From: Prevotellaceae bacterium
Lineage (GTDB): Bacteria; Bacteroidota; Bacteroidia; Bacteroidales; Paludibacteraceae
Direction of reading: 5' to 3'
Assembly: GCA_020636675.1 (NCBI GenBank)
Contig: JACJXK010000019.1
Span: 1-56,160 of the forward strand
DNA length: 56,160 nt
The notes under the pieces were generated by a model, which saw only the letters and a program-made list of their open reading frames with translations, was not told where the DNA came from and ran no database searches. Shown here piece by piece: positions 17,880 to 25,851 of this stretch (positions are counted from its first letter, which is position 1; each line of letters starts with the position of its first letter). Position numbers and translations under genes: made by a program.

Positions 17880-18179
17880 CGCGTTTTTTATCGTGGCACT
17901 ACGGTTGTTGTTCGTGCCATCTTTTTTTCTGTTGCAAAGTACGCAATTTTTTGACTCTCTTACAAATCGTTGTGAGACAAATCTGTGATAGATCGGTAAG
18001 GGTTTCTTCTTCTGTGTTGGATGTGATGGCTCTGCTCTTGTTCCTTTGTCCCTTTTTTCTCTTTCTGCTTGCTTTGACGGGTGTTTTTGTATATAAGTTG
18101 CAAAACTTTTTATTGTCGGTCATATCCTGTTGCCTTAAATGTCCTATATTTGCATATTATCCTTAAAAAGGTACGATAC
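17880..18179. other. Intergenic region between divergent mnmG and the thioredoxin-like gene
   Basis: 300 bases. On the minus strand, GTACTTTGC near 17936-17944 is a plausible but imperfect -7 element for mnmG. The right end holds the promoter of the next gene. No conserved RNA or ORF with coding character is seen. Confidence 0.45.
18145..18152 (+). promoter_or_regulatory. -7 box TATATTTG for the thioredoxin-fold protein gene
   Basis: Exact TAnnTTTG match 28 bases before the ATG at 18180; AAAAAGG lies just upstream of the start codon as a possible Shine-Dalgarno-like element. Confidence 0.6.
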
Positions 18180-19562
18180 ATGAAGCAGATATTGTTGACA
18201 TTGTTCTTTTTGTTGCAGGGCACATTTTTTTATGCCGCGGTGACTGAAGTTTCCGGAGTGGCTAAAGATTATGCAGGAAAAAATATCCAATTGTTGACTT
18301 ATACGGACAAAATCATAAATGAGATGCGCATCTTGGGCGAAACGACTGTCGATACCTCTGGTGCGTTTTCGTTCTCCGTCAATCTTCATTCTGTCATAGA
18401 GGCTTTTATCCCAATGGAACTGTCACGTGGCTTCATCTATCTGGTGCCTGGCAAGTCTTATCGAATTTCGTTGCCGCCTTACGCCGAACGTAGTTTGGCT
18501 CAAAAGTTAGATCCTTATTTTGAACCGGACGATTATCTTTTGGATTGCAAGAATCTTGAAAAGGGGGAGTTTAATTATCAGATGATGGAGTTCGAGGATG
18601 CTTTCGATTATTATACGATGAAGCATATCACATACGGTGCGGAGCCCGACTCTATCAATAAGTCAATCGCCGACTTGCGCCGTATTTTCGCCGATTTGGA
18701 TGATGATTTCCAGTTTCAGTTTAAGGAATACCGATATCTATTGCTCTCGTCGATGTCGCCCAAAATATCTCCGGATACGCTTATCTCAAGTCTGAACAGG
18801 ATGGGTGCGGATGTTGCGAATCCTGCTTTTTGGGATGTGTTTAATAACTTGTTTGACGATTTCATCAAACGAGAACGGGATGGAAAAGAAGAGAGTATCT
18901 TGTTTGATAACATATTGAAGACTAAAAATATAAAACTATATTTCGGTTTGATAGCCAACCGTTATGGCATAACAGATTCCAATCTGAAGGAGCTGGTGGG
19001 CATCAAATTGCTTTATGATTTGGTGAATTCGGGACTCTATGATAGGTTTGAGGTGGTTGAGATGCTTCGTAAGCTGGGAGGAGGCATCTTGTCCGAACAG
19101 AATCGGAGTCTGCTTGCAGATGTGGTCGTTAAAGTGTCTATCAATATGATTGGAACTCCTGCTCCTGACTTTGTGGGAATAGATGAAAATGGAAAGGAAC
19201 GCCGACTGTCTGATTTTAAAGGTAAATATGTCTACGTCAATTTCTGTAATGGACAGATAGAACGAACAAAACGGGATTTGGATGTCTTGTCCAGGTTTAG
19301 TGAAACGTATAAAAGTAATATGTTGGTGGTCAATCTTTTCTTATATGACAACCGGAAGGCGTTGAAGAATATGGCGGCTCCTTATAAGGGAAACATGGTA
19401 TTCTTGAACGCTGGTCAGCCGGATTTGTTAAAGAAGGCGTTTGATTTGAAGAATGTACCTTCATTTATGCTTATAGATAAAAACTCTAATTTTATGCTTA
19501 CCCAGGGTGCGGAACCTAATGATGAACTTCGACTTTTAATGGAGCGTCTTCTAAAGGAGTGA
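18180..19562 (+). CDS. Exported thioredoxin-fold protein lacking a CxxC motif
   Basis: Start chosen at the ATG at 18180, which gives a clean signal peptide (MKQILLTLFFLLQGTFFYAA); an upstream in-frame GTG at 18081 adds an unrelated 33 residues. The C-terminal ~140 residues match the TlpA/AhpC-TSA fold: GTPAPDFVGID, LSDFKGKYVYVNF, and VPSFMLIDKNSNF with the cis-Pro region. Where TlpA proteins read WCxxC, this one reads FCNGQIER, with one Cys only. The N-terminal half is a DUF4369-like exported region with a helical middle. Disulfide reductase activity is therefore doubtful; a single-Cys or structural role is likelier. Confidence 0.75.
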   Translation: MKQILLTLFFLLQGTFFYAAVTEVSGVAKDYAGKNIQLLTYTDKIINEMRILGETTVDTSGAFSFSVNLHSVIEAFIPMELSRGFIYLVPGKSYRISLPPYAERSLAQKLDPYFEPDDYLLDCKNLEKGEFNYQMMEFEDAFDYYTMKHITYGAEPDSINKSIADLRRIFADLDDDFQFQFKEYRYLLLSSMSPKISPDTLISSLNRMGADVANPAFWDVFNNLFDDFIKRERDGKEESILFDNILKTKNIKLYFGLIANRYGITDSNLKELVGIKLLYDLVNSGLYDRFEVVEMLRKLGGGILSEQNRSLLADVVVKVSINMIGTPAPDFVGIDENGKERRLSDFKGKYVYVNFCNGQIERTKRDLDVLSRFSETYKSNMLVVNLFLYDNRKALKNMAAPYKGNMVFLNAGQPDLLKKAFDLKNVPSFMLIDKNSNFMLTQGAEPNDELRLLMERLLKE

Positions 19563-19868
19563 GTGAGGTACCTAAAGGATTGATAACCTTGACAGGCTCA
19601 TGTTTCTTGGCTTGTTAGAACTGTCGGGATGAATGGAGATTCCGTACACTCTCATTCGTCAAATGATTTGCCGCCTCTCCTTGCCGCAAGATGTTTTGTT
19701 AGGCTAATCTCTTCGTGTCTTCGTGGAAGCGGGTCTCCGTATCCTTCCTGAATAAACTCATTTTTGGTTTCGCGTCTTTGTGCCGTTTCGGTCTCCTTGC
19801 CGTTTCAAAAAACAAAACCATCCTGAAATGTCTTCAGAATGGTTTTGGTATTCAGTAAGGTGTCCTTT
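19563..19868. other. Intergenic region between convergent genes, holding the GH9 terminator
   Basis: 306 bases. Apart from the hairpin at 19807-19847 I see no gene, repeat or RNA. The left part contains several loosely similar cgtgtct/cgtgga words without regular spacing. Confidence 0.5.
19807..19847 (-). terminator. Intrinsic terminator of the GH9 gene
   Basis: 15-bp stem with one G-U pair (arms 19813-19827 and 19833-19847), followed on the minus strand by a T run (complement of 19807-19812). Confidence 0.8.
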
Positions 19869-21659
19869 TTAATTTTTGACCATCTTATAAGTGGCAGACT
19901 GGCCGTTGTATGTTATTTTCACGAAGTACATGCCAGCATTAAGAGATGATGTCTCGAATAAGGAAGATATCTGGTTTGTTATGTCCCTTTTTATCATGAC
20001 TTTTCCCTCTAAGGAGAGAATCTCGGCAGTCACTTTCCCTTGCCCGTAGTTGCGTTCTATAAGATCAATGGCTATGTAATCGTCAAATCGGGTAGGATAT
20101 ACGAGGAATGAATTCTCTGATATGGATTTCTCTATCTCCTTCTCGCCCGAAAATTCGGAAGGGTCTTTCGCCTGAACCATTCTGGCGATGGCGGCAACAA
20201 AAGGTGCGTTGTAGTCGCATCCACCTTCCGTCTCCGTATAAGAGGCTCCGCCTTCGATGATATTCCCGAATACTCCAGTGCCGGAAGGCCCTCCAATCAA
20301 ACCGCCGCTGGCAAACATGAATTCACAAGTGTTCTTGACTTCGCTTGTGGGATTGTCGTTTCTTCCCATCGCGTTTCTGTGGTGTATCCTATATGTCATG
20401 TCGCCTTTGAATCCATGAAGGAATGTGTGGTTGAACTCGTTCTTTCCCAAGACATAATCGATGATGCGCTCGTTGAAGTTTTTTGCTTTGTTGATGTCAA
20501 AACTTGTTGTGATGACGCCATCTTCTACCAGTTTGATGAGTAGGGATGCTGCCACCGCACCTCCGCAGGCAAGTTTGTTGGTCCCCCATGTGTTGGAATA
20601 GTAGGGGAATCCGTTGGAGTTGGCCTCTGCCTTTTGTAGATGCAGGTTGAACACGTTCTTCTCCAAGAAGCTGGCGAACGAACCACCTTGGCCGTTGTTG
20701 GCGCTTGGATCTGCCTTTATGATGTAGTAATAAGAGAAGTCTGTCATAGTGTCCCAAGCTAATGGGGAGTTTGATTCCCATTTTCCGCTGAGATATTGTA
20801 GTGCGTCAGCCTTATATTGTGCTTCGCCTGTGAGACGATAGAGTAGGATGGCGGCTAGAGATAGCTCATCTGTCCATTCCGAGTTTGGCGAACCGTAAAA
20901 TTCAGGGATGGCAGCATGTGCTGACTTGTTCTTCTTCGCAAAATTGTAGGCCTTGATGGCATAAGTCTTGCACTTCTCCTTATAGCTTGCGTCCGGATAA
21001 TGGATGGACATGAGGGCAAGTGCAGAAGCGTAGTTGGCGGCTTGTGGCCCGCCTTTGTCCGTCGCTGTCCAAACGGGGCGCGGGTCGCCTCCGTTGCTGA
21101 CGGACATGTCCGATTGTTTGGAAGAAGTGACCCATACGTTGTGGTCTCCTCCAAACCCTACGTAATAGACAAACGTGTTGTCGTCTATGAAGGATTTCAT
21201 AAAATAGTCTGTCGCTATCTTTGCCTCGTCCAACACGTCGGCTATGCCGTTTGGCGATTTGTAGGCGTCGTCGTAGTTGTCCTGAAACGCACCGGGCCAG
21301 ATGTCGTAGGCTACCAGCAAAGAAACGGCGGCATATCCCATCGTTGTTCCTACTTTAATGTGGTCTCCACAGTCATGCCAGCCTCCTGTCAGGTCATAGT
21401 TCCCGTTTCCGCCTCCGTTGACCGAACCTTGACCGTCCTTCGTGTGACAGTACTTCTTTGTCACTCCTGAGTTGTTCATCAACATCCAGTTGTTCGTGTT
21501 CCCGCAACGCTGGCCTCCGAAAAATTTCAGTCCCATGTTGAGCGCCTCCCTGTAGTCTGATGCGGAGTATGCGTCCGTATATGAACTAAAGTCATAAGCG
21601 TAGGCCGAAGTGGCACCCATCATCGAACCCAATAGTAATGTGTAAATTTTTTTGTTCAT
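19869..21659 (-). CDS. Glycoside hydrolase family 9 endoglucanase with T9SS C-terminal sorting domain
   Basis: Secreted cellulase-type enzyme of 596 residues. It has a signal peptide (ending SAYAYD), then the GH9 catalytic domain. The DxxD pair that activates water is in GGWHDCGDHIK near residue 95. An aromatic-rich core follows, then the late GH9 block with TEGGCDYNAPFVAAIARM, where the Glu is the candidate acid. The last ~80 residues (from NSFLVYPTRFDDY to TYKMVKN) have the pattern of a type A T9SS sorting domain, so export across the outer membrane by the type IX system is predicted. No separate carbohydrate-binding module or linker is obvious. It is a stand-alone gene with its own terminator. 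Confidence 0.9.
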   Translation of the reverse strand: MNKKIYTLLLGSMMGATSAYAYDFSSYTDAYSASDYREALNMGLKFFGGQRCGNTNNWMLMNNSGVTKKYCHTKDGQGSVNGGGNGNYDLTGGWHDCGDHIKVGTTMGYAAVSLLVAYDIWPGAFQDNYDDAYKSPNGIADVLDEAKIATDYFMKSFIDDNTFVYYVGFGGDHNVWVTSSKQSDMSVSNGGDPRPVWTATDKGGPQAANYASALALMSIHYPDASYKEKCKTYAIKAYNFAKKNKSAHAAIPEFYGSPNSEWTDELSLAAILLYRLTGEAQYKADALQYLSGKWESNSPLAWDTMTDFSYYYIIKADPSANNGQGGSFASFLEKNVFNLHLQKAEANSNGFPYYSNTWGTNKLACGGAVAASLLIKLVEDGVITTSFDINKAKNFNERIIDYVLGKNEFNHTFLHGFKGDMTYRIHHRNAMGRNDNPTSEVKNTCEFMFASGGLIGGPSGTGVFGNIIEGGASYTETEGGCDYNAPFVAAIARMVQAKDPSEFSGEKEIEKSISENSFLVYPTRFDDYIAIDLIERNYGQGKVTAEILSLEGKVMIKRDITNQISSLFETSSLNAGMYFVKITYNGQSATYKMVKN

Positions 21660-21754
21660 TCGTTGTCGTTATAAGATGATTGTTCTTCTTGTTTTATGAA
21701 TCTCCTTTCCCCTTTTTATGTCTAGTTGAACGTATGGAAACGAAGATGACCTTG

Positions 21755-23200
21755 TTATTCTTTTCCGTTATGTGGATTGATAATTTGATGAACCCCCTGT
21801 TCCCGATGTGTGATTTCAACCTCAACGCCAAACTTCTTTGCGATATGTTCGGCGGTGTGTTGGGCGGAATAGACGGAACGATGCTGACCTCCCGTACATC
21901 CGAAGGAGAACATCAGATGGGTGAACCCTCTCTCTATGAATCGGGCTACATGGGCATCTGCCAAAGAGTAAACGTTATCTAAAAAGTGCAATATCTCACC
22001 GTCTGACTCTAGAAAGTCGATGACGTTCTTGTCCAGTCCCGTCGATGTTTTGTATTGTATGTATCGCCCCGGATTGTGGACGCCTCTGCAATCAAATACA
22101 TATCCGCCACCATTCCCGCTTTCGTCTACGGGAATCCCTTTCTTATACGAAAAACTAAACACTTGCACCTTTAACGGAGCTTGTTCGTTTGGAGTCTTTG
22201 GCATCTGGAGGTCTGGCAGTTCGGTGATGTTTGCCAGCACCTCTGTCAGATACGGATATTCCGGATAACCGCCAGCAAGCAGACTCTTCAGGTTGTTGAC
22301 CGCAAAAGGAATACTTTCGATGAAATGGGGTTTCTTTTCGAATATTCCACGGAATCCGTATGCGCCTAGAACCTGCATGGTTCGAAATAAAACGAAGTGA
22401 CGTAACCTTTTCCTGAATAGGTCCTCGTCTATATCTGCGAATCGTTTCACCGCATTTAAGTAGGTTCGGATTAACTTTTCCCTCAATTCATCGGAGAAGT
22501 TGGCCTTTGCTTGCCATGCAAAAGATGCTATGTCATAATAGATAGGGCCCTTTCTGCCTCCCTGAAAATCGATGAAATGGGGCTCCCCGTTTTTAATCAT
22601 GACATTGCGCGACTGGAAATCACGGTATAGGAAGGTGTCCGATTTGTCTCCTAAAAGGAGTCCGCACATTCTTTCAAAGTCGTCTTCTAACTTCGTTTCG
22701 GAGAAATCGATTTTCAAGAGTTTTAGGAATGAATATTTAAAGTAATTCAGATCCCATAGGATGCTGCGTTTGTCGAATGATGGAAGTGGGTAGCAGACTG
22801 AGAAGTCAAGGCCTTTTGCTCCGGAAAATTGAATCTCTGGTAATTTTCCCATCGTTTGACATATCATAGATTCCTCCTCTTCCGAAAATTTTCCTTCCGA
22901 AATTCCTTTTGAGATATATTGAAAGAGGGAGGTGTCTCCTAAATCTTCCTGCAAGTATCGGCGGTGATCTTTAGATACGGCGTATACGCGAGGTGTGGGC
23001 AGATTTTTCTCTTCGAAATGCTTGGCTAATGCGATGAAAGCCTCGTTTTCTTCGATGCTTTCGCCTAACACACCGATAAGGCTCTTGTCGGAAGACGTAA
23101 ACCTGTAATAGATACGGTTGGATCCTTCTCCCTTTATCTTTGTGCAAGTTGGATTTTTTTGTCCCGTATATTCTTCGAAAAGAGAAATTAATTCTGTCAT
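21755..23200 (-). CDS. Fusion of an aminoglycoside-phosphotransferase-type sugar kinase and a RapZ C-terminal domain
   Basis: Start at the ATG at 23200 (an in-frame TTG at 23233 would add 11 residues). Residues ~1-330 form an APH-like kinase: QEDLGDTSLF, FLYRDFQSRNVMI (catalytic loop with Asp and Asn) and HFIDFQGGRKGPIYYDIASF. It is most like the anomeric kinases of the AmgK group that phosphorylate amino sugars of recycled peptidoglycan. Residues ~345-481 form a RapZ C-terminal domain with FDCRGVHNPGR and FGCTGGQHRSVYSAQ, the part of RapZ that binds amino-sugar phosphate and RNA. The RapZ kinase half is missing and replaced by the APH kinase. A joint role in amino-sugar metabolism is a reasonable inference. 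Confidence 0.82.
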   Translation of the reverse strand: MTELISLFEEYTGQKNPTCTKIKGEGSNRIYYRFTSSDKSLIGVLGESIEENEAFIALAKHFEEKNLPTPRVYAVSKDHRRYLQEDLGDTSLFQYISKGISEGKFSEEEESMICQTMGKLPEIQFSGAKGLDFSVCYPLPSFDKRSILWDLNYFKYSFLKLLKIDFSETKLEDDFERMCGLLLGDKSDTFLYRDFQSRNVMIKNGEPHFIDFQGGRKGPIYYDIASFAWQAKANFSDELREKLIRTYLNAVKRFADIDEDLFRKRLRHFVLFRTMQVLGAYGFRGIFEKKPHFIESIPFAVNNLKSLLAGGYPEYPYLTEVLANITELPDLQMPKTPNEQAPLKVQVFSFSYKKGIPVDESGNGGGYVFDCRGVHNPGRYIQYKTSTGLDKNVIDFLESDGEILHFLDNVYSLADAHVARFIERGFTHLMFSFGCTGGQHRSVYSAQHTAEHIAKKFGVEVEITHREQGVHQIINPHNGKE

Positions 23201-23235
23201 TTTATTTTTCTGCTTTTGATGTCTGTTCTCCAATT

Positions 23236-23243
23236 ACAAAGAT
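23236..23243 (-). promoter_or_regulatory. -7 box TATCTTTG for the kinase-RapZ gene
   Basis: Exact consensus on the minus strand, 36 bases upstream of the chosen ATG. It supports the downstream start, since the alternative TTG lies almost at the box itself. Confidence 0.65.
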
Positions 23244-23308
23244 ATAAGATGGCTCTTGAATATATCGAAACAGTAGCTTTGAAAAATCACAGAACTTCGT
23301 TATATCTC

Positions 23309-23340
23309 AAAAAAAAAGCCTTCTCGAAAAGAGAGGCTTT
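23309..23340 (-). terminator. Intrinsic terminator downstream of tRNA-Ala
   Basis: Stem AAAGCC(T)CTC with GAG(A)AGGCTTT on the minus strand, a short TTTTC loop, then a run of nine T. Confidence 0.75.
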
Positions 23341-23353
23341 CGCAAAATGAAGG

Positions 23354-23427
23354 TGGAGCATAGCGGACTCGAACCGCTCACCTCAACACTGCCAGTGTTG
23401 CGCTCTAGCCAGATGAGCTAATGCCCC
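23354..23427 (-). tRNA. tRNA-Ala (anticodon GGC)
   Basis: 74-base cloverleaf on the minus strand. The acceptor stem GGGGCAT pairs with ATGCTCC with one G-U, the D arm is GCTC..GAGC, the anticodon stem CAACA/TGTTG carries loop CTGGCAG, so the anticodon is GGC. The T arm is GCGG-TTCGAGT-CCGC. CCA is not fully encoded: the gene is followed by CCT. GGC reads GCC and GCU alanine codons. Confidence 0.95.
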
Positions 23428-23473
23428 GTCATTATTTGGAAACAAAGATAATGGAATCTTCTAAAAATAATGC

Positions 23474-23481
23474 TATTTTTG
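23474..23481 (+). promoter_or_regulatory. -7 box TATTTTTG for the DUF4286-ruvC transcript
   Basis: Exact TAnnTTTG match ending 18 bases before the ATG at 23500, giving a very short leader. Confidence 0.55.
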
Positions 23482-23499
23482 CAGAAAAAGATTGAAGTT

Positions 23500-23802
23500 A
23501 TGATCGTTTTTAATACCACCTATTTGGTTTCCGCTGAGATTCATGATACTTGGTTGCAGTGGATTACGTGCCAGTACATTCCTGATATGTTGTCTACTCA
23601 ATGCTTTGCGGAGCCGAGATTGTTCAAGGTCTTGGTGGAGGAGACGGAAGGCATCACCTACTCGTTGCAGTTTTCTGCCCGGACGGTGGCGCAGGTCAGA
23701 GAGTGGCAGAATAAGCATAAGGAGAGGCAGGAGTCCCAACAGAAGGATATGTTTGGAGAGTCGGTGCTGTTTTTCTCTACTTATCTGAAGGAGATTGTTT
23801 GA
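23500..23802 (+). CDS. DUF4286 family protein
   Basis: 100-residue conserved Bacteroidota protein beginning MIVFNTTYLVSAEIHDTWLQW and containing the LLVEETEG-like block and SLQFSA. Start at the ATG at 23500: an earlier in-frame start at 23470 would lie on the -7 box. Small ferredoxin-like fold expected from the strand-helix pattern; no catalytic motif. It lies 72 bases upstream of ruvC and is probably co-transcribed with it. Function unknown. Confidence 0.8.
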   Translation: MIVFNTTYLVSAEIHDTWLQWITCQYIPDMLSTQCFAEPRLFKVLVEETEGITYSLQFSARTVAQVREWQNKHKERQESQQKDMFGESVLFFSTYLKEIV

Positions 23803-23874
23803 GTGATGGAATGTCGAGAGGAAGAGTTGGAGACTTTGTCTTCTGCTGTCTTTCGGAAAGTTAATTAATCGGAG

Positions 23875-24534
23875 ATGAATGTTACTGAATGTGCGAAGGA
23901 GGTCATAAATGCTCGTGACCGAATTATTTTGGGTGTCGATCCCGGTACCAATGTGATGGGATATGGACTTCTGAAAATAACGGGGAACAAACCTAGTCTT
24001 ATGTTGATGGGCGTCCTTGATTTGAAACAATATACGGACCCTTATATAAAACTGAACAAGATATTTCTTCGCACGTTGGAACTGGTGGATGATTATCATC
24101 CGGATGAATTCGCGATAGAATCGCAGTTTTTTGGCAAGAATGTGCAGTCGATGCTGAAGTTGGGACGTGCCCAGGGTGTGGCTATTTCTGCGGCCTTGTA
24201 TCGGGGTGTGCAGGTAAACGAATATGCACCGTTGAAAATCAAAATGGCAATTACGGGCAATGGTATGGCTTCCAAGGAACAGGTGGCCGAGATGCTACGA
24301 AAGTATCTCCATATCCCTACGGAACAGATGCTCCCGCAATTGGATGCGACGGATGGATTGGCGGCTGCCCTTTGCCATTTCTTCCAATGTAAGACATTGG
24401 GAAAGGAGAAGAAATTTAATAGCTGGAAAGATTTTGCTTCTAAAAACGAGAAAAGAGTGACTGGCTTAACCGCACGAAAAGAAAGTTCGGTAAAAGAAAG
24501 AATGTCTAAAAAGACGGAAGAAGGAGAAGATTGA
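23875..24534 (+). CDS. ruvC: Holliday junction endodeoxyribonuclease RuvC
   Basis: Resolves four-way junctions with RuvAB. The acidic catalytic residues are visible: Asp in LGVDPGTNVMGYG, Glu in FAIESQFFGKNVQS, and the Asp pair in QLDATDGLAAALCH. The core fills residues ~15-180. The remaining ~40 residues are a basic, Ser/Lys/Glu-rich tail not found in the short RuvC proteins of model bacteria but common in Bacteroidota. The start at 23875 adds a short leader before RIILGVDPGT. No ruvA or ruvB is nearby. Confidence 0.95.
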   Translation: MNVTECAKEVINARDRIILGVDPGTNVMGYGLLKITGNKPSLMLMGVLDLKQYTDPYIKLNKIFLRTLELVDDYHPDEFAIESQFFGKNVQSMLKLGRAQGVAISAALYRGVQVNEYAPLKIKMAITGNGMASKEQVAEMLRKYLHIPTEQMLPQLDATDGLAAALCHFFQCKTLGKEKKFNSWKDFASKNEKRVTGLTARKESSVKERMSKKTEEGED

Positions 24535-24543
24535 CGGCGATGT

Positions 24544-24574
24544 TTTGTCTGGTTGTCAAATATTGCTATTTTTG
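24544..24574 (+). promoter_or_regulatory. Complete Bacteroidota promoter TTTG-N19-TATTTTTG
   Basis: TTTG at 24544-24547 and TATTTTTG at 24567-24574 with 19 bases between, the textbook -33/-7 arrangement of the main Bacteroidota sigma factor. It drives the Wzz-like membrane protein gene, with a leader of about 50 bases. Confidence 0.75.
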
Positions 24575-24633
24575 CGCTTGAAAAGGCTGGCTTCTAAAAG
24601 CCGCATGAATATGTCTATTTTAAAAGAGAAAAA

Positions 24634-25587
24634 ATGGAAGAAAAAGAGGAAATGAACATTTTTTTGATGTTCAATAAGTTAGGCCGGTGTGTGCTTTCCA
24701 TCATAAAGGAGTTGTGCTCGTACATGGGCTTCCTTCTGAGAAAAACGTTTAAGTATAAATGGTTGTTACTGTTGTTTTGGTTGGCCGCTATAGGTTACTC
24801 TTTATTTCAGACCACTGGATCCAGAAAAATATATGAAGGTGACATGATTCTTTCCATCCATGATGGCAGCTCCTCTTTTTATGCGGATATGCTATCTACC
24901 TTGGATAAATATGTGAAGGATAAAGATTCCGAAGGATTGGCTGCTGCCCTGGATATTCCGGATACGCTGGCAATGAAGGTGAGGTATATAAAGCCTCATT
25001 TCTTGATTGATGTGAATAAGGACTCCATCTATGACATGGTGGACTATTCTGACAAGTATGAAGCTTCTGATAGCGTCTATGTTAGGATGAAAGATGGAAT
25101 CAATGTCACTCTAGGAATGGGAGATGTCCGTTCTTTTCCCGCTATGGAGACGGCTCTCGTTTCCTATTTTATGAGAAATAGATATCTTCAGGATCTGAAT
25201 ATGTCGAGAATTTCATATCTCGATGAAATGGAGAAATCTTTGAAAAAAGATTTGGTTGAACTGGACAGCCTTCAACGTTTGGAGTATTTCGAAAGAAGCA
25301 CGAATGGCGTGAATATTCTGAAAGATTTGAAAATCAATACGGACAAACAGATGTTTTATTTCAACAAGGAGGATATCCTGAAAAAGAAGAAATCTGTCTC
25401 TGGAGATTTATTGTCGAAGGCGGAGGTCGTTTCCGTGTCTAAATCATACCAACCTACTTTTAAATCGGTCAATTCGAAGATTAAGGTGGCTTTTGGAAAT
25501 TGTTTGAAGGCATATTTGCTGTTCTTGATTGTTGCTTTGCTTTTCGATTATAGAAAATCTATTCTGGACTATCTGAATAGGAATTAG
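24634..25587 (+). CDS. Two-helix inner-membrane protein with Wzz-like topology
   Basis: 317 residues: a cytoplasmic N-terminus, a first membrane helix at about 43-60 (WLLLLFWLAAIGYSLFQ), a large periplasmic region with coiled-coil-like segments (EMEKSLKKDLVELDSLQRLEYF), and a second helix near 290-308 (LKAYLLFLIVALLFDY) before a short basic end. That is the layout of polysaccharide co-polymerases (Wzz/chain-length determinants). No strong family motif is visible and no glycosyltransferases or polymerase genes are adjacent, so the function is uncertain. Monocistronic, between its own promoter and terminator. Confidence 0.6.
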   Translation: MEEKEEMNIFLMFNKLGRCVLSIIKELCSYMGFLLRKTFKYKWLLLLFWLAAIGYSLFQTTGSRKIYEGDMILSIHDGSSSFYADMLSTLDKYVKDKDSEGLAAALDIPDTLAMKVRYIKPHFLIDVNKDSIYDMVDYSDKYEASDSVYVRMKDGINVTLGMGDVRSFPAMETALVSYFMRNRYLQDLNMSRISYLDEMEKSLKKDLVELDSLQRLEYFERSTNGVNILKDLKINTDKQMFYFNKEDILKKKKSVSGDLLSKAEVVSVSKSYQPTFKSVNSKIKVAFGNCLKAYLLFLIVALLFDYRKSILDYLNRN

Positions 25588-25606
25588 ATTTAATAAACTG
25601 AATATG

Positions 25607-25643
25607 AACGGGAGCGGAGATGATTTTGCTCCCGTTTTTTTTG
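25607..25643 (+). terminator. Strong intrinsic terminator after the Wzz-like gene
   Basis: 9-bp perfect stem AACGGGAGC (25607-25615) with GCTCCCGTT (25629-25637), followed by a long T run. Confidence 0.85.
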
Positions 25644-25799
25644 TTTTAGAAAAGTGTTCGGAAATAGCCATTTGAAATCTATCTTTAAAAATTACAAAAA
25701 TCAAACAGAATGAACCTTTTAGCATAATTATTTTTTATAATTTTGTGACTTCATGGGGTGATGCGGAATGTCTTGATTTTTTTGTAAAAAATGTTCGTG

Positions 25800-25830
25800 T
25801 TGTCATGCAGGTCGCATAATTGTAGATTTG
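25800..25830 (+). promoter_or_regulatory. Promoter of the AspT-family transporter gene
   Basis: -7 box TAGATTTG at 25823-25830 with a TTG element at 25800-25802, 20 bases apart. The box ends 21 bases before the ATG. Confidence 0.55.
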
Positions 25831-25851
25831 AATTAAAAATAAGCGAAATAT

